This document shows, in pieces, positions 1 to 6,226 of a stretch of 6,226 nucleotides of DNA (the first letter of the stretch is position 1; every line of letters begins with the position of its first letter). Where the stretch lies: positions 1-6,226 of the forward strand of contig JAUVKP010000075.1 of the NCBI GenBank assembly GCA_030596185.1. Reading direction: 5' to 3'. The stretch is from Fidelibacterota bacterium. Lineage in GTDB: Bacteria; Fidelibacterota; Fidelibacteria; Fidelibacterales; Fidelibacteraceae. The translations under genes were made by a program, and so were the position numbers. The notes below the pieces were generated by a model. That model ran no database searches and had not been told where the DNA came from. It saw only the letters and a list, made by a program, of their open reading frames with translations.

Positions 1-9
1 TTTTTTTCG

Positions 10-83
10 TACCCCCGACCCGATTCGAACGGGCGACCTCAGGTTTAGGAAACCTGCGCTCTATCCGTCTGAGCTACAGGGGC
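10..83 (-). tRNA. tRNA-Arg (anticodon CCT)
   Basis: A complete 74-nt cloverleaf reads on the minus strand. The 7-bp acceptor stem pairs GCCCCTG with CGGGGGT, including a G1-U72 wobble at the end and a U-G pair. The D arm is GCTC/GAGC around a 9-nt loop containing GG. The anticodon stem is CAGGT/ACCTG around the loop TTCCTAA, which places CCT at positions 34-36, so it reads the arginine codon AGG. The variable loop is 5 nt (AGGTC), and the T arm is GCCCG/CGGGT around TTCGAAT. The discriminator base is A. CCA is not encoded, because the next bases are CGA, so it must be added after transcription. A promoter-like sequence lies just upstream (98-126). The gene's 3' flank runs off the window after about 9 bases, so its terminator and any attachment site cannot be examined. 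Confidence 0.97.
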
Positions 84-97
84 AAAGAACAGTCGCA

Positions 98-126
98 AGT
101 ATACCGAAATCATAAATAGTTTACAA
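98..126 (-). promoter_or_regulatory. Putative promoter of tRNA-Arg
   Basis: On the minus strand TTGTAA (121-126) is separated by exactly 17 nt from TATACT (98-103), a 4/6 and a 5/6 match to the sigma-70 hexamers. The same bases also fit the Bacteroidota-type pattern: TTTG at 124-127, a 20-nt spacer, then TATACTTG, one mismatch from TAnnTTTG. Transcription would begin near 91, leaving a leader of about 8 nt before the mature tRNA 5' end at 83. The bases after the -10 element (GCGAC) are GC-rich, as is common in stringently controlled stable-RNA promoters. The call rests on spacing and position only. Confidence 0.55.
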
Positions 127-133
127 ATCCTTT

Positions 134-2305
134 TTATCGGATGACAATGAATTTTAAGAATGTTGATTCGCCTTCAGAAAGCAATACGGCCCCTGTGTCT
201 TCATTCAACACATTTTCAGTTACAATGATCCTTGCAATATATACTCCACTTTTGATCAACTGATTCGTTTCTGTTTTCATATCCCAAGATTCATCACCTG
301 TCGGGAAAGAGTGTACAACGGTTTTTATCTTTTCACCGCGCTCTGAATAGATCACAATATCGCATTTTGGAGGTAAGCCATAAAAATTAATTTTATTCTT
401 ATCGGCTATTCCTTCTCCGTACTGCAAAGATCTCGCTCTGCGGTTATAAGGATTAGGTACAACACGAATATTATCTAAAACTGAGCCTGCAGGACGTTGT
501 AAAGAAGCTGATTCATTTGTCATTGTGTGAAATTTACTACTTGCTAGTTCTTTACCGGTACTTCCGTCATCATAACTTTCGATATAGTAATAATATGAGA
601 ATCCACGGACAGCTAAGCGGTCTTCATACTTATACTCCACCGGCTCACCTGTAGTACCACCATTTTCATAGACCAAATGATATGTTGAATCGGGTTCCTG
701 CAATGCGCGATAGATCCTATATCCTGCGAAATTAGGATGGACTTCTGCATTATCTGTCCACTCCATAACAATACGGTCACCACCGGGAAGAACCGAGAAA
801 CGCGAGGGAGGCGGCGGAGGTGTAGGAACCGTATATCCGGCACCGTTATTATAATTGTCAATAGCACGTTGGAATGCCTGGAAAATACTGTCTTTTCCGG
901 TCATCACCCAAGCTCTTTTATAATCATCTAAATCAGTAGTGACATTACCGTAACGCCATGGTCGATCACCACTTGCACCTGAGTATAATGAGTTAGCCGC
1001 GAAGTTGTCGCGCTTACACCAGTTCAAGCCAATTTCTTCACGGTGTTCCCAATCTAGAATACCAATAGCTTCTGCAAGAACGATCTTTACCGATTCGCCC
1101 GGTGCGATCGAATAAGGTCCAAAACCCATACCCACACTGGCACCACCAGATCCACCGGCTGTCCATTTATCGGCAGGTTCACCGGAAGCGATCACTTCAT
1201 CTGCATGCGAACTACCGCGACCTTCACCGGCAGGAATATCAACTGCTTGAGCTATATTTGAAGGATTATCTTCCATATGTTGATAACGCAGGGTCATCAT
1301 GCTGGGGTCAAATTCCTGTGGATCGTATTCAACAGCAGCATTTGAACCTAACCAACGATAAGTGCTTGGTTGAGCTGGATCATCGGAATGGTCTGAAGTT
1401 GATTTATCGGCATGGATAACACCGGTTCCTGAAAAATGTGGACTTGCAAGATGACCGTCAATTTTAAAATCAGGAGCACCTAAGTTATCATAGGGTGCGG
1501 TAAAACGTTCACTGTGAGTTCCATTCCATGACCATACGGCGCGAAGACCTTCATATCCCACAACATCATGGCCGGGATAAGACCAATCGTTCATTTGGTT
1601 CTCTCCCCACTTGGCAGCACGAGTGATCAAACTTAGATCATAATCAGCTGCTTCATAGGCACAGCCATAACGCCATTGCCAATAAAAAACAACGTCATTC
1701 AGCGTCATATTATGAGTTGAACCAGCCGCATCATAAATACCTGTGTTTTCAAAAGTATACTCGTAGATGAAATAATTTTGATGATCACTATGACTGAAAG
1801 CATAGATATCGCGAGTAACTGTAAGACCAAGTGAAGTATTGATCTTTGAATGAACCATTCTATCTGCAACCAATGATTCATCCACTTCATCCACTTTATC
1901 TGTATAGATGTGACGAGAAGAAGGAACACCGTTTACAAGGACCTCTACCTGATCAAACTGTCCGATTAGATCAAACTCCTGATTCATCCAGCTACCAACC
2001 TCATCAACGCGACGGGGGCCATCAACAATAACTTTATGATCATATGTTAAAGAATTGAGGGGATCTGTATAGTTCTTACATCCGATCCAAAGACCTTTTG
2101 CAGCTTGCACGTCCTGGAAGCCTCTGAATTGCGGATAAGAAAGACCATCAACTTGAGTATCTTTGGGACCTTCAGATTCCAATTCGCTCCCATGATCGAA
2201 AAACCAATTTGAAAGTTCCGTGATCTGTAAATACTTCTTTTCGCCGGCGAAACTAAGCGCAACCAGCATTGCAAGAAGTAAAAAACTGATTTTTTTCATA
2301 TTCAT
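134..2305 (-). CDS. Secreted protein with FN3-like domain and C-terminal sorting-like domain, partner of TonB receptor
   Basis: This is an exported 723-residue protein of unknown function, probably on the cell surface or extracellular. Residues 1-20 form a signal peptide (MKK, hydrophobic core, cleavage likely after SFA before GEKK). There is no lipobox cysteine, so it is not a SusD-type lipoprotein. Residues 22-490 are an unassigned region rich in Trp, Tyr and Asp, containing the segment FGPYSIAPGESVKIVLAEA (395-413). I see no metalloprotease HExxH or other catalytic motif. A proline run (496-500) leads into a fibronectin-III-like domain (about 501-597; 'GYRIYRA', 'YYYYIES'). Residues 610-723 form a sandwich with VVPNPY at 615-620, 'YSERGEKIKTV', 'SGVYIARI' and a terminal 'LKFIVIR'. 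That resembles FlgD-Ig or type A sorting domains of type IX secretion. The first ATG is chosen because AAGGA lies 8 nt upstream; the next Met (codon 3) would be 14 nt away. The gene begins 14 bp after the receptor gene ends, so the two are probably cotranscribed and act together. Its family name and ligand are not known to me. Confidence 0.9.
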   Translation of the reverse strand: MNMKKISFLLLAMLVALSFAGEKKYLQITELSNWFFDHGSELESEGPKDTQVDGLSYPQFRGFQDVQAAKGLWIGCKNYTDPLNSLTYDHKVIVDGPRRVDEVGSWMNQEFDLIGQFDQVEVLVNGVPSSRHIYTDKVDEVDESLVADRMVHSKINTSLGLTVTRDIYAFSHSDHQNYFIYEYTFENTGIYDAAGSTHNMTLNDVVFYWQWRYGCAYEAADYDLSLITRAAKWGENQMNDWSYPGHDVVGYEGLRAVWSWNGTHSERFTAPYDNLGAPDFKIDGHLASPHFSGTGVIHADKSTSDHSDDPAQPSTYRWLGSNAAVEYDPQEFDPSMMTLRYQHMEDNPSNIAQAVDIPAGEGRGSSHADEVIASGEPADKWTAGGSGGASVGMGFGPYSIAPGESVKIVLAEAIGILDWEHREEIGLNWCKRDNFAANSLYSGASGDRPWRYGNVTTDLDDYKRAWVMTGKDSIFQAFQRAIDNYNNGAGYTVPTPPPPPSRFSVLPGGDRIVMEWTDNAEVHPNFAGYRIYRALQEPDSTYHLVYENGGTTGEPVEYKYEDRLAVRGFSYYYYIESYDDGSTGKELASSKFHTMTNESASLQRPAGSVLDNIRVVPNPYNRRARSLQYGEGIADKNKINFYGLPPKCDIVIYSERGEKIKTVVHSFPTGDESWDMKTETNQLIKSGVYIARIIVTENVLNEDTGAVLLSEGESTFLKFIVIR

Positions 2306-2313
2306 CGTATTGG

Positions 2314-2318
2314 TCCTT
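2314..2318 (-). promoter_or_regulatory. Shine-Dalgarno of the 723-residue secreted protein gene
   Basis: AAGGA reads on the minus strand 8 nt before the ATG at 2305. It sits immediately after the receptor's stop codon, which is followed directly by a second in-frame TAA (TAATAAGGA). The site favours codon 1 over the Met at codon 3, and it supports translation of both genes from one message. Confidence 0.75.
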
Positions 2319-2319
2319 A

Positions 2320-5300
2320 TTATTTATTAAGGTCAAATGACAGGTTAATACCAAAGAATATATCTCTCGGATTCAAGAAATTGAATGAAGAGAAGTTTGG
2401 CATATCAATATATGCTTTCGAGTCAAGTACTTCCTGAACGCGTGCATTATCTTCAAGGACGTAGACTCCTTGATCAAAGCGATAATAATCTTCATCTTCC
2501 GCGTTGTAATAGATCACACCTGTTTCACCGACGCCCGCTGTAGTAATATCCCAAACATGTTCCATGGGAACATATTCAACCCCGATATTACGGAATTCAC
2601 CCGGTTTATCTGCCCCGGGGATATTACCGTAATCATCGATCTCATCAATGATCTCTTGAGGATAATGCAGTGAGTAATAATAGCTATCTCTATCAGTAGA
2701 GCTGAAAACAGATCCGGTGTAGAGAGTTTTTTTATTGATAACATTATAGATATCTAAAAAGAATGAAAGTGTAAAGCGATCAAAACGGAATTTCTTATTG
2801 AATTTCATGTTTGCGTAATAAGAATCTTTCCAACGGATATTGTTGATGATCTTAATACCATTTTCACGCTTGCTTGTAGGGTTCCATGTCATCCAGTTAC
2901 CTTGTGTCCAACCGCCAATAAGACTGCAATGCCAGCCACCTAGAAGATACATTCCTGCAACTTTAGGACCGAAATCTTCAGGAGTATGAAGATCAAGATA
3001 AGCTTTCATGCGGGGAACCGGAAGGGCTTGTCCGTAATTTGGCTCATTTCGCTCATATTCACGTTGAACCATGACATCTTGATAATAACGCTGTAAACCA
3101 AACTGCCCCCAGGATTGAACCCGGTATTCAAGATTTATATTTCCCGTAAACCATTTCCCGTAAACTTTGGATAATTCAATTTCAGCACCACGGATATCTT
3201 CATAACTGTTTGCGGTCACCATACCATAGTCTGCACCGCCATCCACACTCTGGAAATAGGTACGATCTGATTGATTAACGATATCTTTGTAATATCCGGA
3301 TATTCTAAGTAGATAATCGTCGAACAATGCTTGGTCAAAACCAATTTCGTATGACGTTGTATTTGCCAGAGGAACTGTCGGATTACCCATAGTGATAACT
3401 TTACCCGTTGCATAGCGTTGTACACGATACATGCTTTCAGCGGCAGGTAACTGAACATATTGTCCGTAATTAAAAAATAGTTTAGATTCGTCACTAATAG
3501 GATGTGAGATACCGATTCGCGGACTTATATATAATTGCGGTTTGATCTTGACCATCTCAACTTCTGCACTCGGACTACCGAAAAAACCATCATATTCTGT
3601 CACATTATACCATTCACCATTTGCGTTAATAAACTGGCCTGTGACACCAATGTTTGCAACTAAACCTTCAAACTCAAGTTTATCCTGAGCATAGAAGATA
3701 AAGCGATAAGGTTTCTGTTCATATTCAGTCCAGTATTGTCCGCTCGGCAGGATCATCCATGAACCAAAATTCATTTTCAGATGATCATACTGGAATTCGA
3801 TACCTGCTTTAAGTTGGTTGTTTTCATTAAGCTGGTTACCATAATCAGCACGCACACGGTAGGTCACAATAGAACTTGAATCACGTCCGGTTCCAAATGC
3901 ACCACCCATCATCATTCCGTTAATACCTACAAGGGAAAGATCATCGTGCCAACCAAAAGGTGAATCGTCATAATAATAACCGGGAACAACTTCTACCATA
4001 TTTGCAGTCGTTGTATCACGAAAAGACATAGGACCGGCCTCATAGCGTTTTGTTTGGATCTGGCCAATAATATCCAATGTACTGCTGTTAGTTAAAAGAT
4101 TCGTGTATTTCAAAGAATAAGTATTATCATATTCACTTGAGATCGAATAATATGCATTCGAGAATACTCGAGTATCAAATACGTTGAGATCGGTAACTGC
4201 AGATGCAGGACCATAAATAGAACTCATCATGCCGGCATATCCGCCACGTGAACTTGATGTACCGTTCTTATAATGCATCATGCCAATAAAGGATAATTTT
4301 TGGGTTGATGAAAGATTTGAAGTCATTTTCAACATACCGGTACGATCTGTGATACCATCTGTACACATCGGAATAATGTACATGCTTTTATCTTCACGAT
4401 AGGATGCAAAAAATCTAAGATCACCCAGTTTTTTACTGATGAAAGGAACCGGGCCACCAAAACCCGCATCGATATTGTAGTCCCAATCATTAATAACACC
4501 ATAACGACGATGTTCATACAAATAAGCGCGTTGAGCACCCGCTGAGGTCAGATCATCATTGGGATTAGTATTAGATAACAAGGACAGAGCTTTACTGTTC
4601 CAACCATTAAATGATACGTTTTGTTCTTTTGTATAGGAAGCCCATGGGGACGCATCACAAACACCGTTTCCATTTATATCATCATAGTATTCGCCCATGT
4701 CCCATTGACCATTCCTATTAACATCAATATAGGAATCACCGCTGGTTCCATTCCAACATACTTCATCATCCATATAAGGTTTTAGCCAGAATGATTCAGG
4801 GTCATAGGGAGAAATATTAAATGACTTACTTGCTCCCGGACTGCCCTTGAGGTTCATAACAAATTCATATTTGTCGGGATCTCCATCGCGCATAACAACA
4901 TTGACCACACCGGATCGAACATTATTATATTCAGCACCCATACCACCGGTTTGAACGGATAGAGCCTGAACAGCACTTAGGGGAACAACTGATGTCGGTG
5001 CATTGGTTCGTGCGTCTCTCTGGATCACACCGTCAACCATAAAGGAAACCTCGTCACTTCCTGAACCACGTATACCGTAGCCGGAAGTAATACCGACCTT
5101 CAAAGAAACAACTTCGCCGATGGTGGTTGCAGGCAATGCCTCGATCTCATCTCTAGAGATATTACTCATTGAACCCGTCACATCGACTTCCACAACTTTT
5201 TGTTCTGCTTCAACGATTACACCTTCAAGGCCAATAACATCAGCCTGCATTTTATAATCAAGACGTTTGGTAAGATCTATCTTAACAACAACATCTTTTA

Positions 5301-5550
5301 CGGTTACCGTTTCGTAACCGATATAGCGTACGACCACATTGTATGTACCCGGAGATACATTCATAATCACGTAATAACCTTCAGCATTTGTTGCGGCACC
5401 CATTGTGGTACCTTCAACAAGTACGTTTGCACCAGCTAATGTTTCACCGGTCTTTTCATCTGTAATTGTACCCATTATTTTACCGGTAACACCAGCAAAA
5501 GCAATACCAACTACAAACAATAAACACAAAATCCGTTTCAGATTGCTCAT
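2320..5550 (-). CDS. TonB-dependent outer membrane receptor with carboxypeptidase-regulatory-like N-terminal domain
   Basis: This is an outer-membrane active transporter, 1076 residues, long for a TBDR and in the range of SusC-like and Oar-like members. Energy would come from TonB-ExbB-ExbD, which is not in the window. Residues 1-19 are a signal peptide (cleavage likely AFA before GVTG). Residues 22-101 are a CarboxypepD_reg-like sandwich ('GTITDEKTGETLAGANVLVEG', 'NAEGYYVIMNVSPGTYNV', 'YIGYETV'). A TonB-box-like stretch, LEGVIVEAE, is at 108-116. The plug spans about 117-225, with 'IRGSGSDEVSFMVDGV' and 'YNNVRSGVVNVVMRDG'. The remainder is the beta-barrel, rich in alternating aromatic strands; 'LFFNYGQYVQLP' (691-702) and 'FFLDIYNVINKK' (930-941) are typical TBDR segments. 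The last strand is 'RDIFFGINLSF', followed by DLNK, so the terminal residue is not aromatic. Unusual parts are tandem EF-hand-like loops at 276-299 and a long acidic segment at about 945-1055. The start is supported by GAGGT 5 nt upstream. It is probably the first gene of an operon with the secreted protein. The substrate is unknown; glycan, peptide or metal complex are all possible. Confidence 0.95.
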   Translation of the reverse strand: MSNLKRILCLLFVVGIAFAGVTGKIMGTITDEKTGETLAGANVLVEGTTMGAATNAEGYYVIMNVSPGTYNVVVRYIGYETVTVKDVVVKIDLTKRLDYKMQADVIGLEGVIVEAEQKVVEVDVTGSMSNISRDEIEALPATTIGEVVSLKVGITSGYGIRGSGSDEVSFMVDGVIQRDARTNAPTSVVPLSAVQALSVQTGGMGAEYNNVRSGVVNVVMRDGDPDKYEFVMNLKGSPGASKSFNISPYDPESFWLKPYMDDEVCWNGTSGDSYIDVNRNGQWDMGEYYDDINGNGVCDASPWASYTKEQNVSFNGWNSKALSLLSNTNPNDDLTSAGAQRAYLYEHRRYGVINDWDYNIDAGFGGPVPFISKKLGDLRFFASYREDKSMYIIPMCTDGITDRTGMLKMTSNLSSTQKLSFIGMMHYKNGTSSSRGGYAGMMSSIYGPASAVTDLNVFDTRVFSNAYYSISSEYDNTYSLKYTNLLTNSSTLDIIGQIQTKRYEAGPMSFRDTTTANMVEVVPGYYYDDSPFGWHDDLSLVGINGMMMGGAFGTGRDSSSIVTYRVRADYGNQLNENNQLKAGIEFQYDHLKMNFGSWMILPSGQYWTEYEQKPYRFIFYAQDKLEFEGLVANIGVTGQFINANGEWYNVTEYDGFFGSPSAEVEMVKIKPQLYISPRIGISHPISDESKLFFNYGQYVQLPAAESMYRVQRYATGKVITMGNPTVPLANTTSYEIGFDQALFDDYLLRISGYYKDIVNQSDRTYFQSVDGGADYGMVTANSYEDIRGAEIELSKVYGKWFTGNINLEYRVQSWGQFGLQRYYQDVMVQREYERNEPNYGQALPVPRMKAYLDLHTPEDFGPKVAGMYLLGGWHCSLIGGWTQGNWMTWNPTSKRENGIKIINNIRWKDSYYANMKFNKKFRFDRFTLSFFLDIYNVINKKTLYTGSVFSSTDRDSYYYSLHYPQEIIDEIDDYGNIPGADKPGEFRNIGVEYVPMEHVWDITTAGVGETGVIYYNAEDEDYYRFDQGVYVLEDNARVQEVLDSKAYIDMPNFSSFNFLNPRDIFFGINLSFDLNK

Positions 5551-5555
5551 TATTT

Positions 5556-5560
5556 ACCTC
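5556..5560 (-). promoter_or_regulatory. Shine-Dalgarno of the TonB receptor gene
   Basis: GAGGT reads on the minus strand 5 nt before the ATG at 5550. Its first three bases lie inside the right arm of the inverted repeat at 5558-5574, so access to it could depend on mRNA folding. Confidence 0.7.
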
Positions 5561-5574
5561 ATTGTTTAGATGAG
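5558..5574 (-). repeat. Small inverted repeat overlapping the receptor ribosome binding site
   Basis: CTCAT and ATGAG form a perfect 5-bp inverted repeat around the 7-nt loop CTAAACA in the leader of the receptor mRNA. The ATGAG arm overlaps the GAG of the Shine-Dalgarno sequence. The stem is short and AT-containing, so any effect on translation would be mild and may be coincidental. Confidence 0.35.
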
Positions 5575-5784
5575 TTTATTAACTCTTTCCCTAAAATCCA
5601 TCCTGCTTATCAAAAGCTTTTTAAAATAGATGAAATGATAAACATATACAATCGATTTTATGTTTTTTTATTCAATAATCAGGATAATATTCGAAAATAT
5701 GAAGAAAGCTGTGTTAATCAGAGAGGTACAAGCTTTTTAAGTTTTGCTTGCTCGCAAATATTATTCTTAACTATCTTACTGTTA

Positions 5785-5816
5785 ATAAAAAAGAGGCAAT
5801 CAAATGATCACCTCTT
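5785..5816 (-). terminator. Rho-independent terminator of the MFS transporter gene
   Basis: The minus strand forms an 11-bp stem (5791-5816) around the tetraloop ATTT. It starts AAGAGGTGATC and closes with GATTGCCTCTT; two of the pairs are G-T. A run of six T bases (5787-5792), partly shared with the stem end, follows and leads into ATTAAC. It lies 31 nt after the transporter's stop codon. On the plus strand the hairpin is followed by CTCT and not by a T tract, so it works in one direction. It separates the transporter from the receptor operon. Confidence 0.85.
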
Positions 5817-5847
5817 CTCTATTCTTTTTACGTTTTACGTTTAGATA

Positions 5848-6226
5848 TTACTTTAAGAATTTAACCTGTCTTTTACCTTCCTCAATGTCAACTTTTCGCA
5901 AGAGCAGTCCACCAATAAGGAAAAGTACAAGAATTGAGAGCACACCATAACGAATGCCCATGTTCTCTAATTGCATACCCCCAATAGTAACATCTGAAGC
6001 ATTTCGAGCGAGGAGTGCGACAATTGCCATTAAACTGGGTCCAATAACTGCTGCAAATTTTCCAAGCAAGTTGAAAAATCCATAAAATTCAGCAGATTTA
6101 TTGGCAGGAATGATCCTTGAGTATAGGCTTCGGCTGATCGCCTGAATACCACCTTGAAATAGTCCGACAGCTACGGCCAAAGCATAGAAATGCCAGACCA
6201 GATTCATAAATAAACCAATAAGAGTA
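5848..6226 (-). CDS. MFS transporter, UMF1/Atg22-like family (C-terminal part; 5' end outside window)
   Basis: This is an inner-membrane major facilitator superfamily protein. Only the last 125 residues are present, and the frame stays open through the window edge (TLIGLF precedes the Met at 6207), so that Met is internal and not the start. The visible part holds about three membrane helices. The first runs through 'WHFYALAVAVGLFQGG', the second through 'AAVIGPSLMAIVALLA', and the third through 'YGVLSILVLFLIGGLLL'. A basic tail (RKVDIEEGKRQVKFLK) is probably cytoplasmic. The segment 'GGIQAISRSLYSRIIP', followed by 'AEFYGFFNLLGKFAAVIGP', is characteristic of the UMF1 group, related to the yeast vacuolar effluxer Atg22. 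Family members are usually over 400 residues with 12 helices, so roughly two thirds is missing here. The substrate is not known. A strong terminator directly follows, so it is a separate transcription unit from the receptor operon. Confidence 0.88.
   Translation of the reverse strand, partial: TLIGLFMNLVWHFYALAVAVGLFQGGIQAISRSLYSRIIPANKSAEFYGFFNLLGKFAAVIGPSLMAIVALLARNASDVTIGGMQLENMGIRYGVLSILVLFLIGGLLLRKVDIEEGKRQVKFLK

Larger units (their letters stand above)
5551..5784. other. AT-rich intergenic region, probable leader and promoter zone of the receptor operon
   Basis: No convincing gene is present here. The operon's promoter should lie in this stretch, because the terminator at 5785-5816 insulates it from the transporter gene. 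The only correctly spaced candidate I found on the minus strand is TTGTAT (5646-5651), a 17-nt spacer, and TATTTT (5623-5628). These are weak hexamers (3/6 and 4/6) that would give a leader of about 65 nt. The 11-mer AAGCTTTTTAA occurs twice on the plus strand, at 5614-5624 and 5730-5740. A small hairpin (TTTGC/GCAAA, 5743-5758) has no T tract. The region was checked for riboswitch-like or tRNA-like structure by eye only, and none stood out. Confidence 0.5.

Noticed and set aside
1..9. Run of seven T bases at the left edge as a terminator for the tRNA
   Set aside because: On the minus strand, the direction of the tRNA, this is an A run, so it cannot serve as the U tract of an intrinsic terminator.
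1102..1419. 105-codon plus-strand frame opposite the secreted protein gene
   Set aside because: It lies wholly inside a well-supported gene on the other strand. Its translation is His/Gln/Leu-rich with no domain or signal, so it is a shadow frame.
3216..3494. 92-codon minus-strand frame inside the receptor gene in another phase
   Set aside because: It is fully contained in the receptor coding region, whose barrel-like sequence continues uninterrupted through it.
5566..5601. Possible 11-residue leader peptide (MDFRERVNKLI) upstream of the receptor
   Set aside because: The only AGG abuts the ATG with no spacer, there is no run of regulatory codons, and such short frames are common by chance.
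5743..5758. TTTGC/GCAAA hairpin between transporter and receptor genes
   Set aside because: The stem is 5 bp with no T tract on either strand, so it is not a terminator. No related site was seen elsewhere in the window.
5635..5844. 69-codon open frame on the plus strand in the gap between transporter and receptor genes
   Set aside because: It has no Shine-Dalgarno sequence, runs antisense across the transporter's terminator hairpin, and its Phe/Ile/Lys/Asn-rich translation is what AT-rich non-coding DNA gives.
5848..6207. Complete 119-residue small membrane protein starting at the Met at 6207
   Set aside because: The frame remains open to the window edge, that Met lies within a membrane helix, and the sequence matches the C-terminal end of a 12-helix transporter, so this is an edge-truncated gene.

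Overview
The window looks like chromosomal DNA from a moderately AT-rich Gram-negative bacterium of the Fibrobacterota-Chlorobiota-Bacteroidota (FCB) superphylum. The main clue is a large TonB-dependent receptor (TBDR) with an N-terminal carboxypeptidase-regulatory-like domain. It is paired with a secreted protein carrying a fibronectin-III-like domain and a C-terminal 'VVPNPY ... SGVYIARI' sandwich like those that type IX secretion recognises. From memory of such proteins, Candidatus Neomarinimicrobiota (Marinimicrobia) or a close relative such as Calditrichota fits best. This placement is an inference and not a database result.

Every gene lies on the minus strand, so the window reads from right to left. 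At the right edge (5848-6226) is the 3' end of an MFS transporter of the UMF1/Atg22-like type, cut by the window. It is closed by a strong Rho-independent terminator (5785-5816). A gap of about 300 bp follows, then a two-gene operon: the 1076-residue receptor (2320-5550) and the 723-residue secreted protein (134-2305). Only 14 bp separate them, and that gap holds the second gene's Shine-Dalgarno sequence. Below the operon is tRNA-Arg(CCT) (10-83), with a well-spaced promoter of its own (98-126). No terminator is visible between the operon and the tRNA.

The receptor and secreted protein probably work together at the outer membrane. The receptor would be an energised import channel, and the secreted protein may be a surface or extracellular partner. 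The layout recalls SusC/SusD, but the partner has no lipobox and no recognisable SusD fold. The substrate cannot be read from the sequence. Details worth following up are an EF-hand-like double Asp/Asn loop near the start of the receptor barrel, an unusually long acidic and aromatic segment before its last strand, the unassigned ~470-residue N-terminal region of the partner, and an inverted repeat that overlaps the receptor's ribosome binding site. I found no mobile element, CRISPR array or phage gene.
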